A stretch of 64,000 nt of DNA. Origin: Methanooceanicella nereidis (GTDB lineage Archaea; Halobacteriota; Methanocellia; Methanocellales; Methanocellaceae). The notes beneath the pieces are model-generated. The model searched no databases and was not told the origin of the DNA. It worked only from the letters and a program-made list of their open reading frames with translations. The stretch spans positions 84,093 through 148,092 of the forward strand of contig NZ_PGCK01000010.1 in assembly GCF_021023085.1 (NCBI RefSeq), read 5' to 3'. The position numbers were made by a program, and so were the translations under genes. Shown one piece after another: positions 8,553 through 16,651 of the stretch. Numbering within the stretch: position 1 is the stretch's first letter; each line of letters opens with the position of its first letter.

Positions 8553-9293
8553 ATGCCAGTAAAAACTATCAAGGTAATCAAGCAGGGAAGCCTGCCTATC
8601 GATGGATTTGAAGAGCCCGATCCTCGTTTAATGGCGTTCAAGAACCTCGCCGGGGTCGGAGGCGGCTCGACCGTGACGTACATTGAATCCGACGTAAAGA
8701 TAATAGTCGACACGGGCTTTGATTTTGACACGCATATGACGGATGAGAACGTTAAGCAGAACAAGAAAAACCTTACCAATGCCTTAAAGAGCTTTGGCCT
8801 AAAACCGTCTGACATCGATATTCTTTTTATAACTCACTGGCACCTGGACCATTTCGGGAACTATAAGCTATTCCGAAAGAGCAAGATATTGACTTATGAA
8901 TCTGCTGTGGATAAATGCAGGATAAAAGTTACCGGCGTAAAGGACGGGGAGTCTATCGCGGATGGCGTCAGGGTCATGCACACCCCCGGGCATACTTCTG
9001 ATCATGCGTCGTTACTCGTCGAAACGGATAGGTTAAGGTATTCGATCCCGACCTCAGCGGGAGGCAGGATAGTCGGCATCGGAGAGCTAAAGATAGCAGT
9101 TGCCGGTGACGCGATCCTTTCGCCTATATTCTATGCCATGAATAAGACATGGACAAATAACAGGGACTTCTATTCGAATGAAGCGGCCGGGGAGAGCAGG
9201 AATAAGTTAACTGAGTATGCAGATTACATTATCCCCGGACACGGGAATGTATTCAGAAATGTGATCAAGGACAGGGACTCTCAAGATACCTGA
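8553..9293 (+). CDS. Metallo-beta-lactamase-fold hydrolase
   Basis: This is a cytosolic binuclear-metal hydrolase of unknown substrate. Zinc ligands are seen as H95-x-H97-x-D99-H100 in THWHLDHFGN, a later His in HTPGHTSDH (near residue 147), an Asp in VAGDAI (near 188) and a final His in IIPGHGNV. The 246 residues are typical of glyoxalase-II/hydroxyacylhydrolase-like members. The N-terminal KTIKVIKQGSL has no signal peptide. No operon partner is evident: the next gene is convergent and ends only 8 bases away. Confidence 0.88.
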   Translation: MPVKTIKVIKQGSLPIDGFEEPDPRLMAFKNLAGVGGGSTVTYIESDVKIIVDTGFDFDTHMTDENVKQNKKNLTNALKSFGLKPSDIDILFITHWHLDHFGNYKLFRKSKILTYESAVDKCRIKVTGVKDGESIADGVRVMHTPGHTSDHASLLVETDRLRYSIPTSAGGRIVGIGELKIAVAGDAILSPIFYAMNKTWTNNRDFYSNEAAGESRNKLTEYADYIIPGHGNVFRNVIKDRDSQDT

Positions 9294-9301
9294 CATACCA
9301 T

Positions 9302-10261
9302 TTATTTTTTGAATCCGGTCAGTATTATCAGCAGGCCGAGCTTTTTTTCGAAGTCTTTTTTAATTTCTGCTCCCCATATTATATCTATGCCAGAAGGCAA
9401 TACTTTTTTTATCCCGTCCATTAGCTTTACTGATTCGTCAAAAGATATGTTCCTGGTAGAAGTCATGACGACATATGCCTTTGTCGCGCCGCTGGCATCA
9501 TGCTCTGACATCGGGAATTCAAGGGCTGTTTCCAGAGATCCAATCAGGTCGCCGTCCATGGGATATTCTCTCAGGAACATGACACCAAGCCCGGTCCGTT
9601 CAAAGAATCTTTTATAATCCCATATGGCTATATGCGACAACGACCTTTTTGTCACTATTTCCACCATCAGCCGGATCTTTTCCGCCAGCAGTTCATCCAT
9701 CATGAAGTAGGCATTCTCTTTCGGGATGCCCGGATCATACCCCGGCAGTTTTTCATAATCCATTACAACGACAGTGTCGGCATTTTTCAATACCTCGTTA
9801 ATGCCTTCCTCTGCCAGTTCCCGTTTTTCTTTTTCCTCCTTAAACGGTAAAGTGACGAGCGCTATGACATGGGCGCCATACTCTCTTGCAAGGCGTGCTA
9901 CTACCGGAGCGCTCCCGGTCCCCGTAACTCCCCCCATGCCGGCTATCAGGAAAACGACTTTTGATCCCTGAAAAGCCTCATGAAGCCGATATCCGGAGAC
10001 CTCGGCGGCTTTTTTTCCGAATTCAGGTGTTCTTTTCTCCGGAGCTTCTAATGAGCTTCCTATATGGAATTTTTTACCCGCCCGGATAACATCCAGGTGT
10101 CTTTTATCGGTATCGACCGCATAGGTATCCGCACCGAATAGCCCGATGCTATTAATGTAATTGATAATGTTATTGCCGGCGCCTCCGCATCCGACCACCT
10201 TGATCATCTTCGGGAAATAGTCATAAAGCTCGGCTTCAGGAATGTTTTCTTGTTCAAGCAT
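9302..10261 (-). CDS. Divergent FtsZ-family GTPase with altered T7 loop
   Basis: This tubulin/FtsZ-superfamily protein has 319 residues and no disordered C-terminal tail. The N-terminal nucleotide-binding loop KVVGCGGAGNNIIN (21-34) and the tubulin signature region GMGGVTGTGSAPVVA (108-122) are kept, so GTP binding is likely. The catalytic T7 loop, NxDxxD in canonical FtsZ, aligns with residues 210-215 (HIAIWD): Asn becomes His and the first Asp becomes Ala, while the last Asp remains. GTP hydrolysis by a polymer is therefore probably weak or absent. Canonical euryarchaeal FtsZ1 and FtsZ2 presumably lie elsewhere. A regulatory or membrane-remodelling role is possible but unproved. Confidence 0.88.
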   Translation of the reverse strand: MLEQENIPEAELYDYFPKMIKVVGCGGAGNNIINYINSIGLFGADTYAVDTDKRHLDVIRAGKKFHIGSSLEAPEKRTPEFGKKAAEVSGYRLHEAFQGSKVVFLIAGMGGVTGTGSAPVVARLAREYGAHVIALVTLPFKEEKEKRELAEEGINEVLKNADTVVVMDYEKLPGYDPGIPKENAYFMMDELLAEKIRLMVEIVTKRSLSHIAIWDYKRFFERTGLGVMFLREYPMDGDLIGSLETALEFPMSEHDASGATKAYVVMTSTRNISFDESVKLMDGIKKVLPSGIDIIWGAEIKKDFEKKLGLLIILTGFKK

Positions 10262-10613
10262 CTTATATCACCAATATCGAGAACTGCGGCATGATGTTGA
10301 CTGTTTCAGTGTCATTCTTAGGAAATTTTACCGGTACATGATCTTTTCATGATGTTCGGACAGGCCGGAAAACCTGCACATTTGAATATTTTTATGCGAA
10401 CAATAAATATTTTATCTATTTTCCATCAATAGGATAGTGAAAAACTCTCTTTTACGAATTCTTTTCAGAGCCTGTCTACTCTTTAGAAATAATATTTTAA
10501 AATATTCGGCATACGTAAATACTAACTAAACTTTTATTGTTTTATAAAAAGTAAACTTTATATATGTTAAACGTACACTTCTAACCGTTCAATAAAAAAA
10601 GGATTGTATTACG
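10262..10613. promoter_or_regulatory. Intergenic region with thiC promoter
   Basis: These 352 bases separate the divergently transcribed FtsZ-like and thiC genes. A TATA-like CTTTATATATG near 10555-10565 is placed for a start of thiC transcription around 10585-10590, giving a leader of roughly 25 bases. There is no sign of the conserved TPP-riboswitch words in this short leader. The remainder is AT-rich with no supported gene. Confidence 0.5.
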
Positions 10614-11888
10614 ATGAGTTTCCTTGAAGACGCAAAAAAAGGCATTATCACAGATGAGATGAAAGCTGTCGCACAGGCTGAAGGCGTAACGCCGGAGTTC
10701 GTACAAAGAGGCGTGGGCAACGGCCATATCGTCATACCCATTTCACCTTACAGGAAAGTAAAAGTTTGCGGGATAGGTAAAGGCCTCAGGACAAAGGTCA
10801 ATGCGTCCATAGGGACATCTTCGGATATAGTAGACATCGAAAACGAGATCAGGAAGGCCATAGCTGCCGAAGAGGCGGGTGCCGATACCCTGATGGAATT
10901 ATCTACCGGAGGAGATTTTGCCGATATCAGAAGGCGTGTCTGCGAAGCAACATCCCTGTCCGTAGGAAGCGTCCCGTTATACCAGGCGTTCATCGAGGCC
11001 GCAAGGAAGGATGGCGCAGTCATCCATATGAAAGAGGACGATCTTTTCCGTATAACAGAGGAACAGGCAAAGCTCGGGACGAACTTCATGGCGATCCATA
11101 CGGGCATAAACCGGATCACAGTGGAGAGGCTTAAAAGGCAGGGAAGGCACGGAGGCCTGTGCAGCAGAGGAGGGGCTTTCATGACCGCCTGGATGATCCA
11201 TAATGACAAAGAGAACCCGTTATACAGCGAATTCGATTATCTTCTCGAGATCCTCAAGAAGCATGAGGTCACGCTATCAATGGGTAACGGCATGAGGGCC
11301 GGTGCAGTCCATGACGCTACCGACCGCGCCCAGATACAGGAGCTTATCATGAACGCCGAGCTCGCCGATCAGGCATACAATAACGGTGTCCAGGTAATTG
11401 TAGAAGGCCCGGGCCACGTTCCGATAGACCAGATCGAGGCGAACGTCGTATTAATGAAACAGATGTCAAACCATAAGCCGTTTTACATGTTAGGGCCGCT
11501 TGTGACTGACGTCGCACCGGGTTATGATAATATAGTTGCAGCCGTAGGCGCTTCGTTATCCTCAGCCTACGGCGCTGATTTCATTTGCTACGTTACACCG
11601 GCGGAGCATCTTGCCCTGCCAAACGTAGAGGACGTCAGGACAGGAGTCATGTCCGCAAGGATAGCCGCGCATATTGGCGATATGGTCAAGTATAACAAAA
11701 GGGATGATGACCTGGCGATGGCGCATGCGCGTAAGAACCTTGACTGGAATAAAATGTATGAGGTCGCGCTTGACCCGGAGTACGCGAAAGAGATCAGGGC
11801 GAGCAGGATGCCCGAGGACAAAGAAGCGTGCACGATGTGCGGCGACTATTGTGCGTTGAAGATCGTACGCAGCACATTCAACTTCTAA
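10614..11888 (+). CDS. thiC: Phosphomethylpyrimidine synthase ThiC (radical SAM)
   Basis: ThiC rearranges 5-aminoimidazole ribotide into HMP-phosphate for thiamine synthesis, using SAM and a 4Fe-4S cluster. The 424 residues show family blocks STGGDFADIRR, SVGSVPLYQA, HTGINRIT, RGGAFMTAWMI, EGPGHVPIDQI and LGPLVTDVAPGYDN. The C-terminal cluster motif is Cys406-x2-Cys409-x3-Cys413, one residue shorter than the Cx2Cx4C of bacterial and plant ThiC. The gene is monocistronic: it starts from its own promoter and ends in a hairpin overlapping its stop codon. Confidence 0.96.
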   Translation: MSFLEDAKKGIITDEMKAVAQAEGVTPEFVQRGVGNGHIVIPISPYRKVKVCGIGKGLRTKVNASIGTSSDIVDIENEIRKAIAAEEAGADTLMELSTGGDFADIRRRVCEATSLSVGSVPLYQAFIEAARKDGAVIHMKEDDLFRITEEQAKLGTNFMAIHTGINRITVERLKRQGRHGGLCSRGGAFMTAWMIHNDKENPLYSEFDYLLEILKKHEVTLSMGNGMRAGAVHDATDRAQIQELIMNAELADQAYNNGVQVIVEGPGHVPIDQIEANVVLMKQMSNHKPFYMLGPLVTDVAPGYDNIVAAVGASLSSAYGADFICYVTPAEHLALPNVEDVRTGVMSARIAAHIGDMVKYNKRDDDLAMAHARKNLDWNKMYEVALDPEYAKEIRASRMPEDKEACTMCGDYCALKIVRSTFNF

Positions 11889-11905
11889 GGACTTTGCGTC
11901 CTTAG
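11885..11905 (+). terminator. Terminator hairpin of thiC
   Basis: A perfect 8-bp stem (CTAAGGAC/GTCCTTAG) with a 5-base loop overlaps the thiC stop codon and is followed by AACACTTTATTTTTA. The stem plus T-rich tract fits an intrinsic-type terminator. Confidence 0.7.
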
Positions 11906-12043
11906 AACACTTTATTTTTACATAAACGTCCACATAGCTTTAATTTGCTTATTTTATTACTTTATAATCTAAGCCGGGTAAAAATTAAAAAGGGGGCGTA
12001 TAGGATTATGCTCCCGTGTCCGTAAAAAATAGGCAAAAATCTT

Positions 12044-12697
12044 TTACCTTATCTTGAGCCTTTCACCGGTCACCATGTAAACGGTACGCGCCGCTATGAC
12101 GCATGCATGGTCCGCGCACCGCTCAATATACCTGGAGACGAACGAAAGGTGCGAGGCCATATCAGTAGCCTTTGGGTCCTTGATCATCTCCTCGATGAGC
12201 TCTCTTCTTACATGGTCATACATTGCGTCTACCTCATCATCCCTGGCGCCCATGTTCCTTGCCATCTCCAGATCCCTGTTCACGAACGCATGAATGCTGT
12301 CCGTCATCATGCTTTCCGCCAGGTCATACATTCTCCTTATATCCTTTATCTCGGGAAGTAAAGGCTCATCGCCTATCTTGACAACTATTGCGCCTATATC
12401 GTATGCCAGCCGGGATAAGCGCTCAAGATCGGTCAGTATCTTAAGCGTGGACGTAATGAACCTGAGGTCGGATGCCATGGGCTGCTGAAGAGCCAGTATC
12501 TCGACACAATTATGCTCGAGCTCCAGTTCCATTTCGGATATCTTACCGCTTCTCTCCATGACTCTCTTTGCCATCTCTACATCCCGGGATTCCAGCGCTT
12601 TGATAGATAAAGATAGCAGCTCAAGAGAGTCCTCTCCCATCTTTAGAAGATCGTTTCCAAGTCCTTTGATCTGCTGAAAATAATATTCTCTCGTCAA
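12044..12697 (-). CDS. phoU: Phosphate transport regulator PhoU
   Basis: PhoU is a cytoplasmic metal-binding helical-bundle protein that restrains the Pst phosphate importer and links it to phosphate signalling. The 217 residues form the usual tandem three-helix PhoU repeats, each with an acidic cluster: DLERLSRLAYDIG in repeat 1 and YIERCADHACVIA in repeat 2. It is the last gene of pstS-pstC-pstA-pstB-phoU, 15 bases after pstB, the classical arrangement. A second PhoU-domain protein with a DNA-binding-like N-terminus lies at the other end of the cluster. Confidence 0.96.
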   Translation of the reverse strand: MTREYYFQQIKGLGNDLLKMGEDSLELLSLSIKALESRDVEMAKRVMERSGKISEMELELEHNCVEILALQQPMASDLRFITSTLKILTDLERLSRLAYDIGAIVVKIGDEPLLPEIKDIRRMYDLAESMMTDSIHAFVNRDLEMARNMGARDDEVDAMYDHVRRELIEEMIKDPKATDMASHLSFVSRYIERCADHACVIAARTVYMVTGERLKIR

Positions 12698-12712
12698 ATC
12701 TTATCCCACCAA

Positions 12713-13477
12713 TTATCCGAACCTGCCCGTTATATAATCTTCCGTACGCTTATCCCGGGGGTTCTCGAATATTTTCTTCGTCGCATCGTACTCGATCAGA
12801 TCACCCATCAGGAAGAACGCCGTCCTATCCGACACACGCGCAGCCTGCTGCATGTTGTGCGTGACAATGACTATCGTGTATTTTTCTTTAAGCGCTCTCA
12901 TAAGATCCTCTATCTTTGAAGTCGCTATCGGGTCCAGGGCTGAGCAAGGCTCGTCCATCAATATGATCTCAGGCTCTACCGCGAGACAGCGGGCTATACA
13001 TAATCTTTGCTGCTGCCCTCCGGAAAGGCTCATGGCCGACTCCTGCTGCCTGCTTCCGACCTCATCCCACAGGAATGCCTGTTTCAAGCTTTTCTCTACG
13101 ATCTCGTTAAGCCTTTTTTTATCCTTGATGCCATGGATCCTTGGGCCGTAGGCGACATTATCATATATGGACATCGGGAACGGGTTTGGTTTCTGGAATA
13201 CCATGCCGATGCTCTTTCTCAAGCCTACGACGTCCACGTCCTTGTCGTAAATGTTCTTGCCCCGGTAGGATATACTTCCCGTTATCCTGACCCCTGGAAC
13301 AAGATCGTTCATTCTGTTCAGGCATCTGAGGAAAGTCGACTTTCCACATCCCGACGGGCCGATGATAGCCGTAATGCTACGTTCCGGTATCCCCATGGTC
13401 ACGTCTTTCAGTGCATGTGTCTTTCCGTAAAATAGGTTAATGTCCTTTGACTCAAGGATATTGCCTGTAGCTTCCAT
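12713..13477 (-). CDS. pstB: Phosphate ABC transporter ATP-binding protein PstB
   Basis: This ATPase powers PstSCA phosphate uptake. The 254 residues carry Walker [10 protein letters not shown]-loop [11 protein letters not shown], signature [13 protein letters not shown], Walker [15 protein letters not shown] and the H-loop [18 protein letters not shown], all characteristic of PstB. Its ATG overlaps the pstA stop codon by one base (TAATG), indicating translational coupling. Confidence 0.98.
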   Translation of the reverse strand: MEATGNILESKDINLFYGKTHALKDVTMGIPERSITAIIGPSGCGKSTFLRCLNRMNDLVPGVRITGSISYRGKNIYDKDVDVVGLRKSIGMVFQKPNPFPMSIYDNVAYGPRIHGIKDKKRLNEIVEKSLKQAFLWDEVGSRQQESAMSLSGGQQQRLCIARCLAVEPEIILMDEPCSALDPIATSKIEDLMRALKEKYTIVIVTHNMQQAARVSDRTAFFLMGDLIEYDATKKIFENPRDKRTEDYITGRFG

Positions 13478-14343
13478 TATATTTTACCGCCTAGTTTTGA
13501 AATGTATCTTCTTGTGATCATGTTACTGATTATCGTGATCGCCAGTATCATCAATACCAGCACCGCCGAGGTGCCGTATGCGTTCTTCATCGAAAGGTTC
13601 TCCATCGCCAGGACGTACACGTGAAGCGTCATCGTACGGACGGGATCGAATAGAGTCGTGGGGACTTTTGCCACGGTACCCGCAGTAAGCATCACGGCTG
13701 CGGTCTCTCCTACAGCCCTTCCCATGCCGAGTATCACGCCTGTGATCATTCCGGGAAATGCTGCGGGCAGTACGACCTTTCTTATAGTCTGCCATTTGCT
13801 GGCTCCAAGCGCCATGCTCCCGTGCTTATAGGATTCGGGCACTACACGTACAGCCTCTTCGGATACCCTCAGGATGATAGGCAGCGCCATCAGAGCCAGC
13901 GTCAATCCACCGGCCAGTATCGAGAAGCCCATCTTTAACGTATATACAAAGAACAGGTAACCGAACAGGCCGAAAATGATGGAAGGAATGCCGGCAAGAC
14001 TGTCGGCACCGAACCTGACTATCTTAGTGATCCGGTTTTCTCCGGCATATTCTGCCATGTATATCGCCGCTCCGACACCAAGAGGCGTGGCGACAATGAC
14101 CGCTACAAGTGTCACTGCTATCGTACCCACGATCGTCGGATAGATCCCGCCTTCACGCCCCATCTTTTTAGGGGATTCCGTCAGGAATTCCCAGTTTATC
14201 GCGCCAATACCGTTGACCAGTATGTAACCGATGACGACCAGGAGTATTAACAGTGTGATAATGCCGCACATCCAGAGCATCGCTATGCCCATATTATTAT
14301 AGAGGTATCTCCGGTCTTTTTTCTTTTCAGGCAACATACTCAT
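13477..14343 (-). CDS. pstA: Phosphate ABC transporter permease PstA
   Basis: PstA is one half of the membrane channel of the phosphate importer. The 288 residues have six predicted membrane segments. The cytoplasmic EAA loop, where PstB docks, reads [40 protein letters not shown] is typical of PstA/PstC. The start overlaps the pstC stop by four bases (ATGA), consistent with coupling. Confidence 0.97.
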   Translation of the reverse strand: MSMLPEKKKDRRYLYNNMGIAMLWMCGIITLLILLVVIGYILVNGIGAINWEFLTESPKKMGREGGIYPTIVGTIAVTLVAVIVATPLGVGAAIYMAEYAGENRITKIVRFGADSLAGIPSIIFGLFGYLFFVYTLKMGFSILAGGLTLALMALPIILRVSEEAVRVVPESYKHGSMALGASKWQTIRKVVLPAAFPGMITGVILGMGRAVGETAAVMLTAGTVAKVPTTLFDPVRTMTLHVYVLAMENLSMKNAYGTSAVLVLMILAITIISNMITRRYISKLGGKI

Positions 14344-15200
14344 ATCCGGGTCCCCATTGACTTTTTCTTATATGCGACATATATGGCAATATTGAGCGCC
14401 ATGATTATGACCATCAAAACAGCCCCTACGGCGAATAGAGCCTGCTGGTGCTCACCGGCGGCATAGCCCCATTCCAGCGCGATCACGGCAGTGAGCGGTT
14501 CCACAGGGCTCAGGATGGAGTCCGGTATCATCGCCACATTACCGCTTACCATCAGGACAGCCATGGTCTCTCCGATAGCCCTGCCCATTCCCAGTACGGC
14601 GCTTGCGATTATGCCCGATTTCGCAGTGGGGACGACTATCCCCGATATCATCTGCCATTTTGTCGCGCCAAGGGCTAGCGAGCTTTCTCTTAATTCACGC
14701 GGTACAGCCCTGATCGCATCCTCGGATATGCTGATAATGGTCGGCAATATCATGATAGCTAAAATGACTCCGCATGCAAGCACACTTTGACCTGTCGCCG
14801 CTCCGAGATAGTTCATGATCAGCGGTACGATTATGATAAGGCCGAAAAACCCGTATATGACTGATGGTATGCCTGCCAGTGTCTCGATCGCAGGCCTGAT
14901 AGTGTTCCTGACACCCGGAGGGGCCACCTCCGATATCAATAATGCGCAACCGAGGCCCAGCGGAAAGCCCAGGATAAGCGCCAGGACAGTTACTGCGACA
15001 GTCCCGATTATCATGGGAAATATGCCGTATTGATAAGGCGGCATCCAGACCGTGCCTAAAATGAAATCTATAATGCCCCCTTTCATAAGCAATGGAAGGC
15101 CGTTAGTGAGAATATAGAAGATTATTAGAAAGATCGTGATGATGGATGATAGAGCGCATAATAAAAGGCTCGACTCGATTGTTTTTTCGATGATCTTCAT
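14340..15200 (-). CDS. pstC: Phosphate ABC transporter permease PstC
   Basis: PstC is the second channel subunit. The 286 residues have six predicted membrane segments, the EAA-type loop ELRESSLALGATKWQMISGIVVP, and LAGIPSVIYGFFGLI. The protein is slightly shorter than bacterial PstC (about 310-320), with a minimal N-terminus. It lies 54 bases after pstS, and a perfect hairpin occupies that gap. Confidence 0.96.
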   Translation of the reverse strand: MKIIEKTIESSLLLCALSSIITIFLIIFYILTNGLPLLMKGGIIDFILGTVWMPPYQYGIFPMIIGTVAVTVLALILGFPLGLGCALLISEVAPPGVRNTIRPAIETLAGIPSVIYGFFGLIIIVPLIMNYLGAATGQSVLACGVILAIMILPTIISISEDAIRAVPRELRESSLALGATKWQMISGIVVPTAKSGIIASAVLGMGRAIGETMAVLMVSGNVAMIPDSILSPVEPLTAVIALEWGYAAGEHQQALFAVGAVLMVIIMALNIAIYVAYKKKSMGTRI

Positions 15201-15228
15201 AAGTTATCCCGCTTTTAGAATATTAAAA

Positions 15229-15248
15229 TGACGGGTCAATACCCGTCA
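15229..15248 (-). terminator. Intercistronic stem-loop between pstS and pstC
   Basis: A perfect 8-bp stem (TGACGGGT/ACCCGTCA) with a 4-base loop lies 6 bases after the pstS stop codon. On the minus strand it is followed by TTTTAATATTC. It could terminate most transcripts after pstS, or protect the pstS 3' end, so that the receptor is made in excess over the membrane complex. Confidence 0.65.
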
Positions 15249-15254
15249 GAAAAC

Positions 15255-16133
15255 CTAATTTGGTGATACCAGATTTCCTTCCTGTAATACTGCCTGGCCT
15301 TCGGAGCCGAGAGTGAACTCGAGGAAAGCCTTTACAAGAGCGTTGGTCTCTGCGGTGTTGCCTTTTGTAACGAACAGGAACGGCCTCTGTATACTGTAGG
15401 TCTTGTCCTTAATGGTCCCTACCGAAGGTGCGATGCCATCCACCTTTAAGGCCTTTACATCGTCGCTCAGAGTGCCGAAGGAGATGTAACCTATAGCGTT
15501 AGTGTTGCCCTTGATCACAGTAGATATTTGACCGTTTGAGCCCTGCTGGATGGCAGCCATCGTAATGTTAGCCTTGCTGCCCTTTTGCATAACAAGCTCC
15601 TCGAAGGCTCCCCTTGTACCGGAACCCGCCTCTCTCGTTACCACAACTATCTGTGCATCGTTACCGCCGACGTCCTTCCAGTTAGTGATGTTGCCGGCAA
15701 ATATCTCTTTGATATTATCTGTGGTCAGGTCTGATACCGGGTTAGCCTTGTTAACGATGATCGCTATACCGTCGTAAGCTATGATATGGGGTTTAAGGTC
15801 CTGTGCCTCTTCCTCGGCCTTTAGTTCCCTGGATGACATGCCCATGTCACAGGTGCCGTCAGCGGTCGCTTTGATACCGGGACCGGAGCCGATGCCCGAT
15901 ACGAGTACCCTTGTGCCCCTATATTTCTCTTCAAACGCAAGCGCAAGTTCATCCGCATAGGGCTGTACGGATGTTGAACCGGTGACCTGTATCGAGCCGG
16001 ATAAGGTTGGTTCGCCGGTCGCTGCCGGAGTTGGGGTTGCAGTCGGGGTCTCCTGAGTGCAGCCTAGCGCAAATGCGCTAATGCTTATGATCGCTATTGC
16101 TAGAATCGCTAATACGGATTTCTTGTTAAACAT
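15255..16133 (-). CDS. pstS: Phosphate-binding lipoprotein PstS
   Basis: PstS captures extracellular phosphate and passes it to PstCA. It begins with a lipoprotein signal ending in the lipobox ALGC, then a Thr/Pro-rich linker (TPTATPTPAATGEP). Family blocks follow: ITGSTSVQPYADELALAFE-like residues near 50, the phosphate-binding GSG loops (GIGSGPGIKA and REAGSGTRGAF) and DGIAIIVNK. ATG at 16133 is preferred to the GTG at 16145 because GGTGA lies 7 bases before the ATG. It is the first gene of the pst operon and is followed by a stem-loop. Confidence 0.96.
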   Translation of the reverse strand: MFNKKSVLAILAIAIISISAFALGCTQETPTATPTPAATGEPTLSGSIQVTGSTSVQPYADELALAFEEKYRGTRVLVSGIGSGPGIKATADGTCDMGMSSRELKAEEEAQDLKPHIIAYDGIAIIVNKANPVSDLTTDNIKEIFAGNITNWKDVGGNDAQIVVVTREAGSGTRGAFEELVMQKGSKANITMAAIQQGSNGQISTVIKGNTNAIGYISFGTLSDDVKALKVDGIAPSVGTIKDKTYSIQRPFLFVTKGNTAETNALVKAFLEFTLGSEGQAVLQEGNLVSPN

Positions 16134-16198
16134 TAGATTGTTCACCTTATGGCATACCTACCCGCATATGATGTTAAACATAACCTATGTTACATCAG

Positions 16199-16210
16199 TA
16201 GTGATATATA
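16199..16210 (+). promoter_or_regulatory. TAGTGNTATATA motif upstream of pstS
   Basis: TAGTGATATATA lies 66-77 bases upstream of the pstS start, overlapping an AT-rich TATA-like region (CTATATATTCTATATA on the minus strand). The same 12-mer with one variable base occurs, inverted, at the two other promoters of this phosphate cluster. It is a candidate operator for phosphate control. Confidence 0.45.
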
Positions 16211-16391
16211 GAATATATAGTCCAAAATTGGATATTTAGTAATATTGGGTTAAAATAAGCGAAACAGGGTTATAGGCCCTATAAATTTAAAAATAGAGTT
16301 CTATTATAAAATATAGATAAGATTTTTTATGTAAGAATACACTGCCGATCTTAATGATTATATGATTTACAAAGAACTTTAAAAATTAGTT

Positions 16392-16409
16392 TAAGGGATT
16401 AAGCCCTTA
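16392..16409 (-). terminator. Stem-loop at the end of the 50-residue Cys-rich gene
   Basis: A 6-bp stem (TAAGGG/CCCTTA) with a 6-base loop overlaps the stop codon of the small gene. On the minus strand it is followed by AACTAATTTTTAAAG. It resembles an intrinsic terminator and supports the small reading frame being a real transcription unit. Confidence 0.5.
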
Positions 16410-16551
16410 CAACATTATCCATTACTTTGACCGGCCTGACATTGCAGTCGATCTCGCCTTTGCGGCACTGATACCAAAAAACACAGTCCATGCATATGCT
16501 GCTGAATCGGGATTTTTTAGCATCGCTGCCATTCATTAATTTATTTTCCAT
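16399..16551 (-). CDS. Small Cys-rich protein (50 residues) in the phosphate cluster
   Basis: I do not recognise this protein. The frame encodes 50 residues with four cysteines spaced C20-x2-C23-x5-C29-x6-C36 (SICMDCVFWYQCRKGEIDC), which suggests a small metal- or iron-sulfur-binding knuckle. The ATG is preceded 5 bases upstream by AAGGTGA, a good Shine-Dalgarno match. A TATA-like element and a TAGTGNTATATA motif lie upstream, and a stem-loop overlaps the stop. It sits between pstS and the AbrB-PhoU regulator, all on the same strand, suggesting phosphate-linked expression. There is no membrane segment. Confidence 0.6.
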   Translation of the reverse strand: MENKLMNGSDAKKSRFSSICMDCVFWYQCRKGEIDCNVRPVKVMDNVVRA

Positions 16552-16612
16552 TATTTCACCTTTTATGATAATGAGTATAGTAAGTGATCATATATAAATT
16601 AGCATGATAAAT

Positions 16613-16624
16613 TATATAGCACTA
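16613..16624 (-). promoter_or_regulatory. TAGTGNTATATA motif upstream of the small Cys-rich gene
   Basis: The minus strand reads TAGTGCTATATA. It lies about 62 bases before the ATG of the 50-residue gene, just upstream of an A/T-rich TATA-like stretch. It matches the motif upstream of the AbrB-PhoU gene over 18 bases with one difference inside the core. Confidence 0.45.
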
Positions 16625-16651
16625 TATAGAAATTAAAAATAAGTGTCAACT

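Noticed and set aside
10566..10613. TPP riboswitch upstream of thiC
   Set aside because: The predicted leader is only about 25 bases and lacks the conserved TPP-aptamer words.
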